A stretch of DNA of 64,000 nucleotides from positions 47,910,307 to 47,974,306 of the forward strand of contig OX326957.1 in assembly GCA_946800325.1 (NCBI GenBank), read 5' to 3'. Numbering within the stretch: position 1 is the first letter of the stretch; the number at the start of each line of letters is the position of its first letter. Shown piece by piece: positions 1-14,898 of this stretch. A program made the position numbers and the translations under genes. The stretch comes from Luzula sylvatica. Its lineage: Eukaryota > Streptophyta > Magnoliopsida > Poales > Juncaceae. The notes beneath the pieces are model-generated. The model was given only the letters and a program-made list of their open reading frames with translations. It was not told the origin of the DNA and made no database searches.

Positions 1-549
1 GGATACTTTCTCTCTCATCCTGACTAAGAAATTGAGCAATTCATTCTGCCAAAGACACCAAAAAAAAGAGAGAATTCAGATTTAATCTTTCGATAGTGAA
101 AATGTGCGAAGAGAGAGAAATCGAGAAAAGAGTTTCTCGAAAGATAGAGAATCAATTCGATCGAGCAAGTTCGCCGGTGCATCATCTAGGCAGTTGCATC
201 CGCGACCGACGTCTTACGAATCAAGGTGGATACAAGTAGAGGAGCGACACTTGTGGCTCTTTCGGTTGTGATCGATTCGGACGAGTAGATTGAGTCGGAG
301 ACAAAAATCAAGCGAATCGGCGAAGTCAACGAGCGGTGAAAGACGCGTGGTGTGGGACGCGCGAATTGTCACCAACGTGACAGGAGATAGAAGGCAGCGA
401 TCAACCCTTCGAGTGCAATCAATTTTGCACCGTTATGAATCTATCCTTCTATTGCATCGTACCCTCGAAGTCATGACGTGATCTCGGGAATCGGGGAACC
501 GGACCTTCATTCCGCTGCGCGGGCCCGGGGTCGGGAATATTCCCCAACA
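1..549 (+). mobile_element. Probable 3' portion of a copia-type LTR
   Basis: No credible protein is encoded here. The stretch resembles the R/U5 half of a plant copia LTR: a purine-rich leader, a segment around 220-260 similar to one at 62905-62945 inside the insertion near the window's right end, then 'ttccgctgcgc' near 510 and a plausible CAACA terminus at 545-549. The beginning would lie outside the window, so neither length nor target duplication can be tested. The 63-codon frame at 290-481 looks incidental. Confidence 0.35.
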
Positions 550-895
550 TAGTTATTGTCACATCGATTTCCATAACAGATAGTCTGGTAAATCCTACGA
601 CATGAGGTTGTCGTGACTTCGTGTGTGTTCAACTTCATACTTTAATACATTTGTATGCTATGTTATGCGGATACTTAAAAAATACAGAAGTATCCTGAGG
701 ATACGAATACCCAATACAGATACGGATACGATACGGCTCCGATACGTATCGGATACACCACGTGGTGTATCCGATTATTTTAATATTTTTTTTTGATACG
801 ACTGGGATACTGTAGGATACTGTTGGTTCAAATTTCCTAGGATTTGATTATCTCAAAATAATGTCGATACCACTAATCTGTTTGTGGGAGTAACA

Positions 896-1216
896 TTTAT
901 AGAGATAGAAGACGTAACCCACAAAAGGATCAAAAGAAGAATCAAGACGTCGCAAGTCAAGACGGTGAAGAAACGATGACACGAAAACGCATGATCAAGT
1001 GAAGATATCAAGACATCGAAGATTCCGCAAGTTGGGGTATCACACAAATCACCAAAACAATTTATAGAGATAGAATACGTAACCCACAAAGAAGAAATCA
1101 AGACGTCGCAAGTCAAGACGGTGAAGAAACGATGACACGAAAACGCATGATCAAGTGAAGATATCATGACATCGAAGATTCCGCAAGTTGGGGTATCACA
1201 CAAATCACCAAAACAA
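896..1216. repeat. Tandem duplication within the LTR U3
   Basis: Two near-identical units, 896-1060 (165 bp) and 1061-1216 (156 bp), lie head to tail and differ mainly by a short deletion. The related LTRs at 14899 and 19408 hold one counterpart of this segment, so the duplication is specific to this copy or sub-family. The 116-codon minus-strand frame at 853-1203 is a product of the duplication and not a gene. Confidence 0.85.
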
Positions 1217-1328
1217 TTTATAGGTATCCCTAAACTTGTTTATGAATTATTAAGCTCAAAATTAGTCAAAGAAATATATTCGAAATCCATCAAAAAGATG
1301 AAATAACAAATGAGGTTGACAGAAATAT

Positions 1329-1840
1329 GTCCGTTATAACGGACCATCAATGTCCGTTGTAACGGACATTCTCGTCCTCTTCAAGAATGGCAAACACAGT
1401 ATAGTCCGTTACAACGGATTCACCAGTCCGTTGTAACGGACACCCACCAAGCGTTGTAACGTAAGTTTCACCGTTACAACGCTAATTAATGCCAACTTGA
1501 AGAAAAATCACATAACTATGTCCGTTGTAACAGACATTGAACTCACTTCAGTATACCAAATATTACTCTATGTCCGTTGTAACGGAATAACCAATCCGTT
1601 GTAACGGACAAACACCAACCGTTGTAACGGAATAATCTTCGTTATAACGGATATATAAAACAAACCTGAAGTGAGGTCATAGTTGAACGTCCGTTGTAAC
1701 GGATTGTGTAGTTCGTTATAAGGAACTCTTAATTCATGAACTCCGTTATAACGGACCTTATTTCCGTTGTAACGGACTATGAAAAATACGAATATATTGG
1801 CCGTAACGGCTAGTTTGACTTTTGGTCCGTTGTAACGGAC
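1329..1840. repeat. Array of TCCGTTGTAACGGA palindromes in LTR U3
   Basis: I count about 14 exact CGTTNNAACG sites plus three degenerate ones in roughly 510 bp. The central dinucleotide is AT, GT or AC, and the usual flanks are TC and GA. Spacing is irregular, so this is a cluster of sites rather than a satellite. It ends about 40 bp before the TATA box at 1879-1888. Confidence 0.9.
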
Positions 1841-1878
1841 TGTGCAGAAAAAGCAAGATAAGGGAAATGTCTATGTGT

Positions 1879-1888
1879 TATATAAATA
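1879..1888 (+). promoter_or_regulatory. TATA box of the solo LTR
   Basis: TATATAAATA with 'gaactc' just downstream. The matching context is found, on the minus strand, at 15465-15474 and 19973-19982 in the related LTRs. It marks the U3/R boundary region. Confidence 0.7.
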
Positions 1889-2627
1889 GAACTCTTCCCT
1901 CATTCTCTCTCATTACCTCAACCATTATATTTTCCCAATCAAAGAAGAAAATCCTAGCTTTGCACCTTGTAGCTTTGCACCTTGTCCTTGAGTTTAATCT
2001 TCTAAAACATTCTTAGAGATTATTAGATCCCTCTTCACTCCACAAAATACTATTCTCAACTTGCGTGACCGATCACGTTTAGTTAGTATTAGACAATTGT
2101 AATAGGCTAGTGCAAAGATTGTAAATCCCGCCATAGATCGATAGAAGCGTGTAAATCGATCTAGGCAAACCTTGTAGTTGCTTGATTTGGGTATTCAATC
2201 GAAAGCCGAAAAGGCGTAAGGAAACCCCGGAGACGTAAGTACTTGCAATCAATCGAGTCGGTCGATTGAGCGAGTAGACGGTGAGTTAAAGCTACAAAGC
2301 AACCACCTACCGAACTCCGTAAACAAATATCTTGTGTTATTTGTTTTGGTATTGTATTCTTCCTCTAATTTATTTATGCTTCAGCACCAAATAGTAATTG
2401 TATTCCACTACTGCGAAAATTGGACCTTAGGACTTCCTATTCACCCCCCCTCTAGGTCTAAATTAAACAACAGATACGACATGATACGACTGAGATACTT
2501 CCAGGATACCGCTGGGATACTCCATTTAGGATATTTCGGCCCATTATATATTTCGGCCCATAATATTTTTAAATAAATTATACATGATAATTCTAGGATA
2601 CTTCTAGATTGCTTTTAGGATACTTCT

Positions 2628-2844
2628 TTTTTTTCGAGTAAATGGAGAAGGATCGGTAGTCCTTCATCCATTGATGCCAATGAGACTCGAACCCACGATC
2701 TCTCACAACATATGGTTTCTTGTGCCTCACACTCAACCACTGGGCCACGAGTCCATTGGCAAAAACGAGTAAATGGAGAAGGCTCGGTGGTCCTCCATCC
2801 ATTGGTGCGAATGAGACTCGAACCCACAACCTCTCACAACATAT
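2628..2844 (-). mobile_element. Dimeric tRNA-derived SINE
   Basis: On the minus strand the left unit has an RNA polymerase III A box (gtggcccagtgg, plus positions 2738-2749) and a B box (gggttcgagtc, 2684-2694). It ends near 2635 in a short A-tail. A second unit (about 2766-2844) is joined at its 5' side; it keeps the B box and 3' half but lacks the A-box half. The pair is flanked by gatacttct at 2619-2627 and 2845-2853, a perfect 9-bp target duplication, so the dimer probably inserted as one unit. It lies inside the GATAC element. This is not a functional tRNA gene. Confidence 0.8.
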
Positions 2845-3070
2845 GATACTTCTAAAATAAGTTTATGATACTTGTATTGTTTGGTTGTTTCAATTTATTG
2901 TCGTGATATTTAATTTAAAAATAATATTTATTTATTTTATTAATTATATATTATATAATATATTAAACTAGTAATTACATATCTGTATCCGTGATTTTTT
3001 GAAAATTGTCGTATCGCCGTATCCGTATCATATCGGATGTGATATCCGTATCCGTATCCGTGCAACATAG

Positions 3071-4564
3071 TTTCTATGCCATCGTGACGGATGACTGATA
3101 GATGTTGTAGAGTATGGAGTGAAGCACGACGAGGAATGTGAGCAACCAAGACGGGATTTGTTCCCCTATTTAGAGGGAGATATCTTTGGCCACCTGTTGA
3201 ATTGGGACTAAAGAAATGCATGGTCATGCTCAAAATGATATTAACATTTGTTGATACTGGGAATGACGCTAATTAAACCAATGTTGACATGATAATCATG
3301 CCTTGTGATTAGCAAGTATCTCAAAATAAAATGATTAAGTCATGTAACTATCTTGCTAGGAAATGATCACGAATTATTTGATGTAATTTGAGTGATCATA
3401 ATGTCTTACCAGAGACTGCTTATGATTTACGAACTAAGTTTAGTTCGTTACCAAATTAACCGAACCTACTAGGTCACACCATTGTGTTAATCTCGTTGGA
3501 CGAATTGATCCCGAGCCGCCGCCCGTTTTTGTCGTCACCGAATCAAGCGTGATTAAGATGTAATAAACACAAACTATTCCTTCAATGTTTAATTTAGTTG
3601 CATGGATCTTTGTGGTCATGTCGTTTGACCCAGCAGTAATTGAATAAAATAGACAACTCAAGAGAGTGACTTAACAAATTAAAGTTTGGGGAACATATTG
3701 AAACAAGTTCACAATTGTTTAAACACAAACTATTCCGTATTTTTTTGTTATATATATATATATAATTTCGTGTCTGTCTTGATACATATCATTTCGATTA
3801 CTGCTTGCGTTTAAACGCAAAGCCAACACGTTTAAAACGAGTTCACAATTGTTTAAACATATAGTGATTACGTTTAAGTGCTCGGAGGGGTTTTCGTCAC
3901 ATGGGTTATTTGAACCAAAACCTACATATATCGTTTAAACGGATCTCATATTCGTATGAACACACTATGAGTGCAAAACCTAAAAGTTTGAATTTGCATT
4001 TAAATGCACCATCCATGCGTTTTACCGCATTTTGCATAATATGCAATGATTTATTTTTCATCGGCTAGTTTTAATTTGAAAAGAAAAAAAACTAAGAGAG
4101 AAAAATCATTGTTAGAGCTTAAATTTCATCAAGATATTTAAAAATCAAATTTCCTTCTCCTTCCAAATCTTCAAACAACTCCCAACTCGTTTGATCAAAT
4201 CTTAGGTTAACTCGATATAAATTTTAGCTTTTGTGTTATACTAGCAATTCCGTTCTTGTGAAGGCTTGACCCAATCCGATAGAAGGTTTGTGAACTGATT
4301 TTGGAAACATTGTAATATTTCATTCGAGAACTTTATCAACGGACTGTAGTTAACGTGTCTTTTATTATCAACACGTGTTGTTAAAAAAAGAACTCCGCTG
4401 TTAATACATCAATTTGTCGTAGCGATATTGTCAAATGACGCAAATTGACCATGAGATATCCTCGAAGACGTTGATTCACTCGACTACCAAATAAATGATA
4501 ATTAAAGGAACTACAACTATCTAGCGAATTTGGTTAACCAATCTTTTGTTCACTTGACTACCAA
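3071..4564. other. Non-coding stretch with CGTTTAAACG palindromes
   Basis: I see no gene. At 3805-3820 there is a perfect 16-bp palindrome, TTGCGTTTAAACGCAA, and at 3932-3941 another CGTTTAAACG. Related forms (gtttaaac, cgtttaaaacg) lie between 3700 and 3870. This looks like a decayed LTR of the same structural type as 821-2472, but I could not find its ends. Confidence 0.4.
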
Positions 4565-4572
4565 TAAATTTT

Positions 4573-5022
4573 GGGTGGCGCTATTGCAAGAGCCAACATG
4601 ACTAAATTGAAAGTGATTTCAATTTTGTTTTATCAAATGGCCGTTATATCCCTGTTAATGATGAATTGATGCTTGATATTTCTTACATTTATATATTAGT
4701 TTATCGATTTTCATAAATCATGTAAATAAAATTTTTCATATATAAAAAATATTTTTATTCTTAATTTTTTTCATCATAAAAAAACAAATAAAATGTAACA
4801 TGTCATATATATTTAAATATGAAAAATTAATATATATTGGTTAGATTTGATTTTTTCATAATATTAGAGAAAATATTTTTGCATTATTCATGGAAGATAT
4901 AAATAATAGTATATAAGTATAATAAACATCAATCATCATAAATATGAGTATATTGATCATTTGATTAAAAATATTGAATCGTTCTCAATTTAACCATGTT
5001 AGTTCTTGCAATAGCGTCATCC
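4573..5022. mobile_element. TIR element, GGGTGACGCTATTGC family copy 1
   Basis: 450-bp AT-rich element starting GGGTGGCGCTATTGCAAG and ending GCAATAGCGTCATCC. Inverted similarity extends about 50 bp inward from each end. Flanks are taaatttt at 4565-4572 and 5023-5030, a perfect 8-bp target duplication. It is non-coding and lies roughly 250 bp upstream of the likely CUL1 transcript start. A second copy is at 54551-54936. Confidence 0.88.
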
Positions 5023-5883
5023 TAAATTTTATAGAATCCACCAAACGAAAAAAAAAATGAAATATGAATACATTAATGTTCTTTTTCTCTTTCTCTTTCT
5101 CTTTCTAGAATTAAATTTAGGAAATTGTCAAAATTTGAAAAGAGAGAGAAATAAGTGGGTAAATATTTAATCAAAAAAGAAGAAGAAATAAGTGGGTAAA
5201 TAAATCCATACATATTCTCTCTCCCATCTCATTTATGTAAAGTAGTATTTAGTGTTTACTCTCTCTTTATCTACAAAACCAATAAACCAACCAAGAGAAA
5301 ACTAAAGTAGCGCGAGTCTCCTCCTTTCTCACTCGTGGCCGTCGCCATCGCGCCAAGGCCAAGCTTCTTCTCGTCTTCTCGTCTTCTCGTAGGGTTATCC
5401 CTTCCAGCTGGGGGGTGTTCGAAGCTTTCTTCGCTTCTCATCTCAATTTTGGATCGAATAACGAAAACCCTAGACAGTAAGTTCGTACCTTTTTTTTTTA
5501 GGATTTAGATCTTATTACAGTAGCTATTTGTCATATTTTGTTGTTTTTAGAGTTTTTGGACAGTATATTAGATCTAGATTCTAGCGTGATTTGGGGGTTG
5601 TTGTGTCGGAACTGTTTTTGTTAACGTGTTGTAATTAAGAAAAAAGAGGGTTCTCTTTTAGTAAATCGAGCTTGATTGAACCCCAAATTTAGGGTTAGTT
5701 CTAGTCTATTTCTCAGTTTACCCAAATTCCCCTGATTTGAAGCTGTAAACGTTAAGATTTGTATCCAGATTCGTCATTATATGCTCCTCACCGCAAAGTT
5801 TCAAATCTTGGCGCTAGTTTATTTTTTGCGCGAGAAAGATCATAAAAACTAATTGATTCACAGGTTTTTTGGGGGCGTGAAAA

Positions 5884-9395
<3,512 letters not shown>

Positions 9396-10290
9396 GCCTT
9401 TAATTTAAGAAAATCATGAAGGTAAAAATACATCGCAAGCTCGAGTAATATAAATTGGTTGGGTATTTACTTTTGTAAATTGAGCTTCGCGATGCGTGAA
9501 GAATGTTATTTGGGACCGGATTCTATTATTATTACATTTTGGATCTTTGTTTAGTTATGTTGTTGTGTATGTTGTGATTTAAATTTAACTCTATCCTAGG
9601 AGTATATTGGTTTACTTGTTGGATACTATGTTGTTTTGATACTTGTATTCCTTCCTAAAGTTTCAATTTTTTTTAATTGTTATTATCTTGTGCCTTGTAT
9701 ATTATTATTATGCTAACTATAGTTAATGGCCATAATAGAAGATATAATGCAGTAAAGAAATGTGATGGGTGGTTATATATCGCATCATGTTAATGGTTAA
9801 TGATTATGATGGTACAAATAAAACCATGCAATTACACAGGCCGAATCATGAAAACACACTAACATGTATATATATAGGAACAATTAAACGAGGCTTCCAA
9901 AATAATGATGTGAATGCATGAATGGACAACGTTTCTGTTTTGATTTTTTTTTTTATATAATTATGATTTTTAATTTATCTGTATAGTACATTTTTTTCAA
10001 TAATTCAAGAATGTTGTGAATTAATGAGCAAAATCCATTAGTAATTCTCTATATAAGATCCTTCTCTTGCAAAGAAAAGTGTGAATCCTAACCCTAGAAC
10101 TCTCAAGTCGTGAAATAAATCCCCACTCACCATTATAACCTGTCTCTGTAGCAAATTCTTAGAGGCATTTATGACTTTCACACGGATCTAGCTTGTCCCT
10201 GTAGGATGCGTTTCGTCAATAAAACCCGAGTTACCATGATGCATTAGAGGCATTAACACTCTCACTCTTTCTCTCCATTGTTGCCCTAAT
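9396..10290. other. CUL1 3' region and laccase upstream region
   Basis: It should contain the 3' UTR of the cullin gene and the laccase promoter. AT-rich; I see no further gene or repeat structure. Confidence 0.5.
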
Positions 10291-12527
10291 ATGAAGAATT
10301 TTACATTGTCCCTGCTTTTACATGCTTTCATGCTTCATGGTTCACTATTCAGCCTTGTTAACTCCAATGTCCACCGTCACGTCTTTCTCGTAAGCGACCT
10401 CTCTCTATCTTTCTCAAACATTGAATTACGCGCACTACTAAATAAGTTTGTTCGTAATCCATTTCTTATAGATGAAAGAAGTTCCGTACAAACGGCTATG
10501 TTCCTCAAAGAGAATACTAACCGTTAACGGCGAGTTCCCGGGCCCAACGTTATATCTATACAAAGGAGACACTCTCGAAGTTAACGTCATCAACAATGCT
10601 ACCAAAAACATCACCATTCATTGGTACGTACGTGAATATCACCGACTTTTGAATATAGAAACTTTTAATCACATTAAAATTTGGATGCAGGCATGGAGTG
10701 AAGCAGCCTCGGAACCCGTGGTCGGATGGGCCGGCTTACATCACGCAATGCCCGATCATGCCCGGACACAGCTTCACTTACGTTGTTAAATTCACCATGG
10801 AGGAAGGAACTTTATGGTGGCATGCGCACAATGACTTTTACCGAGCCACCGTCCATGGCGCCATCGTCATCTATCCGAAATCCACCTGTCCCTATCCTTT
10901 TCCCAAACCTTACAAAGAACATGTCGTCATATTCGGTATGAACTACCATTAGGATTTATTCGATTTGTAGATGTTTAAATGCCGATGAATTATCCAGGAG
11001 AATGGTGGAAAGAAGATGTTGATGTCGTCTTGGAGAGAGCACTGAGTACGGGCGGTAACTTCAACAATTCCGATGCTTACACCATTAATGGCCAGCCTGG
11101 TGACCTATACAATTGCTCTTCTCCTGGTATGTCTCTCTCTTTCTTTCTAATATCAATTTGTATTTTCGTCGTCTTGAACGGGACACTAAATTAACCTTAT
11201 CTTTGCACAGAAACATTAAAAATATTAGTAGAATATGGCAAGACCTACCTCTTACGAATGATAAACGCAGCGATGAGCACTGGCCTCTTCGTCTCTGTTG
11301 CAAACCACAACCTAACTCTAGTTGGCTCTGACGCAAGCTACACGAGCCCTCTTACGAGGGATCATATCGTAATATTCCCCGGAGAAACAATGGATTTTCT
11401 CTTAGAAGCAAACCAATCTCCTGAGAAGCGATATTACGTGGCTGCTCGTGCGCTTGAATTCCTAAATGTCACCCAAATTGACAACACAACGACCACCGCA
11501 ATCATCGAGTACACTTCTACTTCGGAGAGATCGCCCCCCATTTTGCCACAGCTTCCCTATTATAATGATTCCAGCGCAGCTATAGACTACACATTCTCTA
11601 TTCGAAGCTTGGTGGATACTAATCACGAAATATCGGTACGGAAAATTCTCGTAATTATACAAAAACAAAAAATACTCATTAAAACAAGCATTGACTAAAT
11701 CATAACACTCATAGGTACCTAAGGAAATTGACCACCATATCATAATGGCGGTTTCGGTGAACGAGCTTCCATGTGGACAAAAGACGTGCGAGGGACCCAA
11801 CGGGACTCGACTATCGTCCAGCATAAATAACATTAGCTTCTCTGACCCATCGGTGGACATACTCCAATCATATTACAAAAGAAACCGAGAAGTTTTGGGG
11901 ACCCGCCTTCCTGATAAGCCCCCCTTCTTCAATTTCACTGAAGAGAAGCCGTCTGTAAGTCCGTTTACTACGAGAGGTACAGATGTTATTTTCTTGGAGT
12001 GGGGACAAAGAATAGAGATTGTTTTTCAGGGCACTTCGCTCGTGTTAGGCGAGAGCCATCCCATGCATTTGCATGGGCATAGTTTCTACGTCGTTGGATG
12101 GGGACTCGGAAATTTTGATTCGAAGAAGGATCCGTTACGGTACAATTTGAAGAACCCGCCATTTAAGAACACAATTGGAATCCCGAGAAATGGATGGGCT
12201 GCTATTCAATTTACCGCAAACAATCCCGGTAATTTATTAAGCTTTTTGAATCAATTCCTTCAACTATATATTGTGTTTGCTCGTGAATTAGTCATAATCA
12301 TTGAAAAATCAGGGCTTAATTACATTGTTTTTGTTAAATTGTGGTTAGGAGTATGGTTCTCACATTGCCATTTGGAAAGACATACAATCTGGGGAATGGA
12401 CACCGTTTTCGTGATAAAGAACGGACCAAGTCCAGATGCTCAGATTCTTCCTCCTCCCGATAGCATGCCTCCTTGTGTGGCAAACATGATCGTGGCTTCG
12501 AAAAGAGACGAAAGTTTAGTTAATTAA
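10291..12527 (+). CDS. Laccase (secreted multicopper oxidase)
   Basis: Laccases oxidise phenolics such as monolignols or flavonoids in the cell wall while reducing O2 to water. Seven exons join in frame to 580 residues: 10291-10389, 10472-10623, 10691-10935, 10998-11126, 11211-11635, 11715-12228, 12349-12527. An N-terminal hydrophobic signal peptide covers about residues 1-25. All four copper motifs are present: HWH (83-85), HAH (128-130), HPMHLHGH (465-472) and HCH (527-529) with His533. The type-1 copper axial position, ten residues after Cys528, is Met538, whereas many plant laccases have Leu there. Many NxS/T sites suggest heavy glycosylation. Overall it looks closest to the LAC14/LAC15 branch, but I would not assign a number. 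It is tail to tail with the lipase gene; no functional link is implied. Confidence 0.92.
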
Positions 12528-12834
12528 GGGCTTAATGGAAAATCATATCTATAATGCGTTTTTGTTAGGTTACTTTATTTGGGGTGATATATCATGAAGG
12601 ATTAATTAATTAATCAAGCAATGAAAACAAGAGTTGTTATTACCCAGTTTAATCCTGTTACTAATCATTTAAAACCGTTCTACAAATTGCTTTCTTTTTG
12701 TAGTATTAATGGACAAGGCTAAAATTCATACAATCTAATATATAATGTCAACTCTTTATTATGAACAACAACAAGAATGAAATAACAAAACCATAATCAT
12801 TGAAAAAACTAAGACCCCTCCTTATTTAGCTTAA

Positions 12835-14286
12835 TTAATCATCATTTTCCACAAGTTGCTTGTAGTTAATTGGGCTTACGAACTTCGTTGGACCCTTATA
12901 GAAAGTCGATCCGACCAATTTCGAGGTTTCTTGGGTCGGATGCAAGTAGTCCCAAAAAAGATATTGTTTGCGGTTCGAACAATATGTTGCGTTTAATGTA
13001 CAAGAAGATTGCGCGTTCAACTTCCCTGACCCACAACATGCACTCTGCACTTCTTTAAATCCTGAAGGGGATTCATTTCAGGCAAATGAGTCGAATTGTT
13101 ATAATTGAAAAAAAAAAAAAATGAAGAACATGTATAAAATTCTTGACTCACCATAAGCCTTTGAATCCAAAATGAGAGTAGAGATAAAATCGAAAGAACT
13201 CCCAATAGAGTACTTGAAGCATGGCAATTCGGTGATAAGTCGTGCAAAAAGTGCCGCTATTGCATCATTTAAGCCCTTTGTTATCTGATTTATACTTTCA
13301 ACACACCCCCCCGTTGGGTTCTGTACTCGTGCTCGCGGGCAGCATCCAATTAATGGCAAATTGATCACTGCAAACTTTCTTGCCCCCAAACTATATAAAG
13401 CCTGTATACAGAGTTAGAATTAGAATATAAATTAGAGAGAGAGAGGGGGAAAGAGAGAGAGAGACTTTAATTTGGTTCTGATAATTGGAGACGATCGCAC
13501 TGTAGAAGATCCGAACATCCGTACTGTTGGGCGATTTGTTGGCGGAGAGGAAGGCAAAAACGTCATTACCACCAGAGCTAATTAAAAATATCGATTTCGA
13601 TAGCCTAAAAGCAACCTGTTCTACATTTGACTTGATCAATATTTTCGACCTCAGGGTCTCAAAATATTGTATCTGCTTGGTCATAGTAATGGTAGCTCCC
13701 TGAAAAACATTAATCTACTTTAATAACGAAATCGATATGCAATATATGAATAGAGTGAGAAATTTGATGGCGATAAGTATAACCTCTTCACTTACGGTTG
13801 AGTCGAGAATACCGGAACCACCAGAAGCAAAATTAACACCTCTAAATCCTTTGAGTATTGTATGGCTATTGGTATCGTTAAGAGCGAGATAAGGAGGTGG
13901 GCTCCTCCGAAAACCCATTTGAATTGCTGCATAAGAAATTTGTGAAATATTTTAGAAAATATCCTACATGCATGGTTGTTAAAATAATCAATTTGAAGCA
14001 TAACAGTATTATAAACAGTACCGATGAAATCAACCCCATTATAACCATTGCTGAACCGGCCTGTCGGTCTCGAGTGTGGAAAATCAATACCATTATGCGG
14101 GAAATTCGCTTTTGTGCTATTACCTGGTAAATAGTTATTGTTACCCACATCCGCAGTCGAATCGCCGAAAACGTAAATTGCCGGCACTTTGGGATTATAA
14201 GATTTTGTACTTGCAGTACTCGCTGAGGAGGAAGAAAGTCCATGAAAGATCAATGCAAGAACTAGAAGAGAGAAAACTGGCTTCAT
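12835..14286 (-). CDS. GDSL-type esterase/lipase, secreted
   Basis: Plant GDSL hydrolases cleave acyl esters of lipids, cutin or xylan, usually outside the cell; the substrate here cannot be read from sequence. Five exons (in transcript order) 14286-14022, 13926-13796, 13699-13466, 13401-13152 and 13061-12835 join in frame to 368 residues. A signal peptide covers about residues 1-25. Block I is FGDSTADVGNNNY with nucleophile Ser43 (GDST instead of GDSL). The Gly and Asn of the oxyanion hole are in GVNFASGGSG and SGGNDVF. The catalytic Asp331 and His334 lie in FWDYLHPTQ. All key residues are intact, so it should be active. A TATA box is at 14358-14369 upstream. Confidence 0.93.
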
Positions 14287-14357
14287 ATCTTGGCTTGTAT
14301 GTTATTTAGTTAAGACTTGTTTTAATCAAGTTATTGTGATAAACTAGAAGGTGTACT

Positions 14358-14369
14358 CTATTTATATAG
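14358..14369 (-). promoter_or_regulatory. TATA box of the GDSL lipase gene
   Basis: The minus strand reads ctatataaatag about 75 bp upstream of the lipase ATG at 14286, a normal plant spacing. The rest of 14370-14893 is AT-rich and shows no other feature. Confidence 0.65.
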
Positions 14370-14898
14370 GGAAAATATACTTGGCCCCAAAATTCAAAAA
14401 AGGAGTCTCGATGAGATGGCAAAAATAAGTTAAGTAGATTGATTAGCTTTTTTAATTGGCTCGACTAAATATTAATTAATATGTAAATCATTTATAATAT
14501 GTTAATACATGTTAATTGACGTGTCAAATATATTAAACAATCAATTAAATCGCAAATCGAGTCAGTTAATAATACTAATTAACCCATCTAACCCACTTTT
14601 ACCACTTCATCAAAACAACTTTTTGTGAGTTTTGGGGACTGAATATATAACCCCATTTATATATGCACGTAGGAAGCAACTACGAAAAAAATCATGTGAG
14701 AACTGAGTGCTTTGTTATTATATGAGGGGTTCGAGTTTTTTAATTTTTATTGACAGAATCATTAGTTGTCATTTGGAGGATTTATCGTATGATCTTTTTT
14801 TTATAGAGTCCATTTACTGTATCCTCACAATGTATCATGATTAACACACTTAATTAACATGATGTTTAACAAATGATTAACAAAGGACACATAATATC

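Larger units (their letters stand above)
821..2472 (+). mobile_element. Solo LTR carrying a CGTTNNAACG array
   Basis: It begins TGTTGGTTCAAATTTCCTAG and ends AAATTAAACAACA. It is flanked by gatac on both sides (816-820 and 2473-2477), a perfect 5-bp target duplication. No internal region or second LTR remains, so it is a solo LTR left by recombination. Both ends match the LTRs of the gag-only element at 14899-20816, in the opposite orientation. At 1652 bp it is longer, partly because of an internal tandem duplication (896-1216). A TATA box lies at 1879-1888 with the palindrome array just upstream. Confidence 0.9.
658..3070 (+). mobile_element. TIR element, 'GATAC' family copy 1 (interrupted)
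   Basis: Short non-coding element rich in GGATAC/GTATCC. It starts CTATGTTATGCGGATAC and ends GTATCCGTGCAACATAG, which are imperfect terminal inverted repeats. It is flanked by tttgtatg (650-657) and tttctatg (3071-3078), an 8-bp target duplication with one mismatch. A solo LTR (821-2472) and a dimeric SINE (2628-2844) sit inside it; without them it is about 530 bp, like the other three copies at 21166, 21745 and 42060. An 8-bp duplication suggests mobilisation by a hAT-type or related transposase; none is encoded. Confidence 0.85.

Noticed and set aside
853..1203. 116-codon minus-strand frame with internal repeat.
   Set aside because: It is a by-product of the U3 tandem duplication and lies antisense in an LTR.
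1329..1840. Regularly repeated short palindromes that might suggest a CRISPR array.
   Set aside because: Units are 14-16 bp and palindromic with very uneven spacing, lie inside LTRs, and the organism is a plant.
2684..2763. Possible tRNA gene on the minus strand.
   Set aside because: A and B boxes are present, but the sequence does not fold as a tRNA and has a SINE body, A-tail and target duplication.
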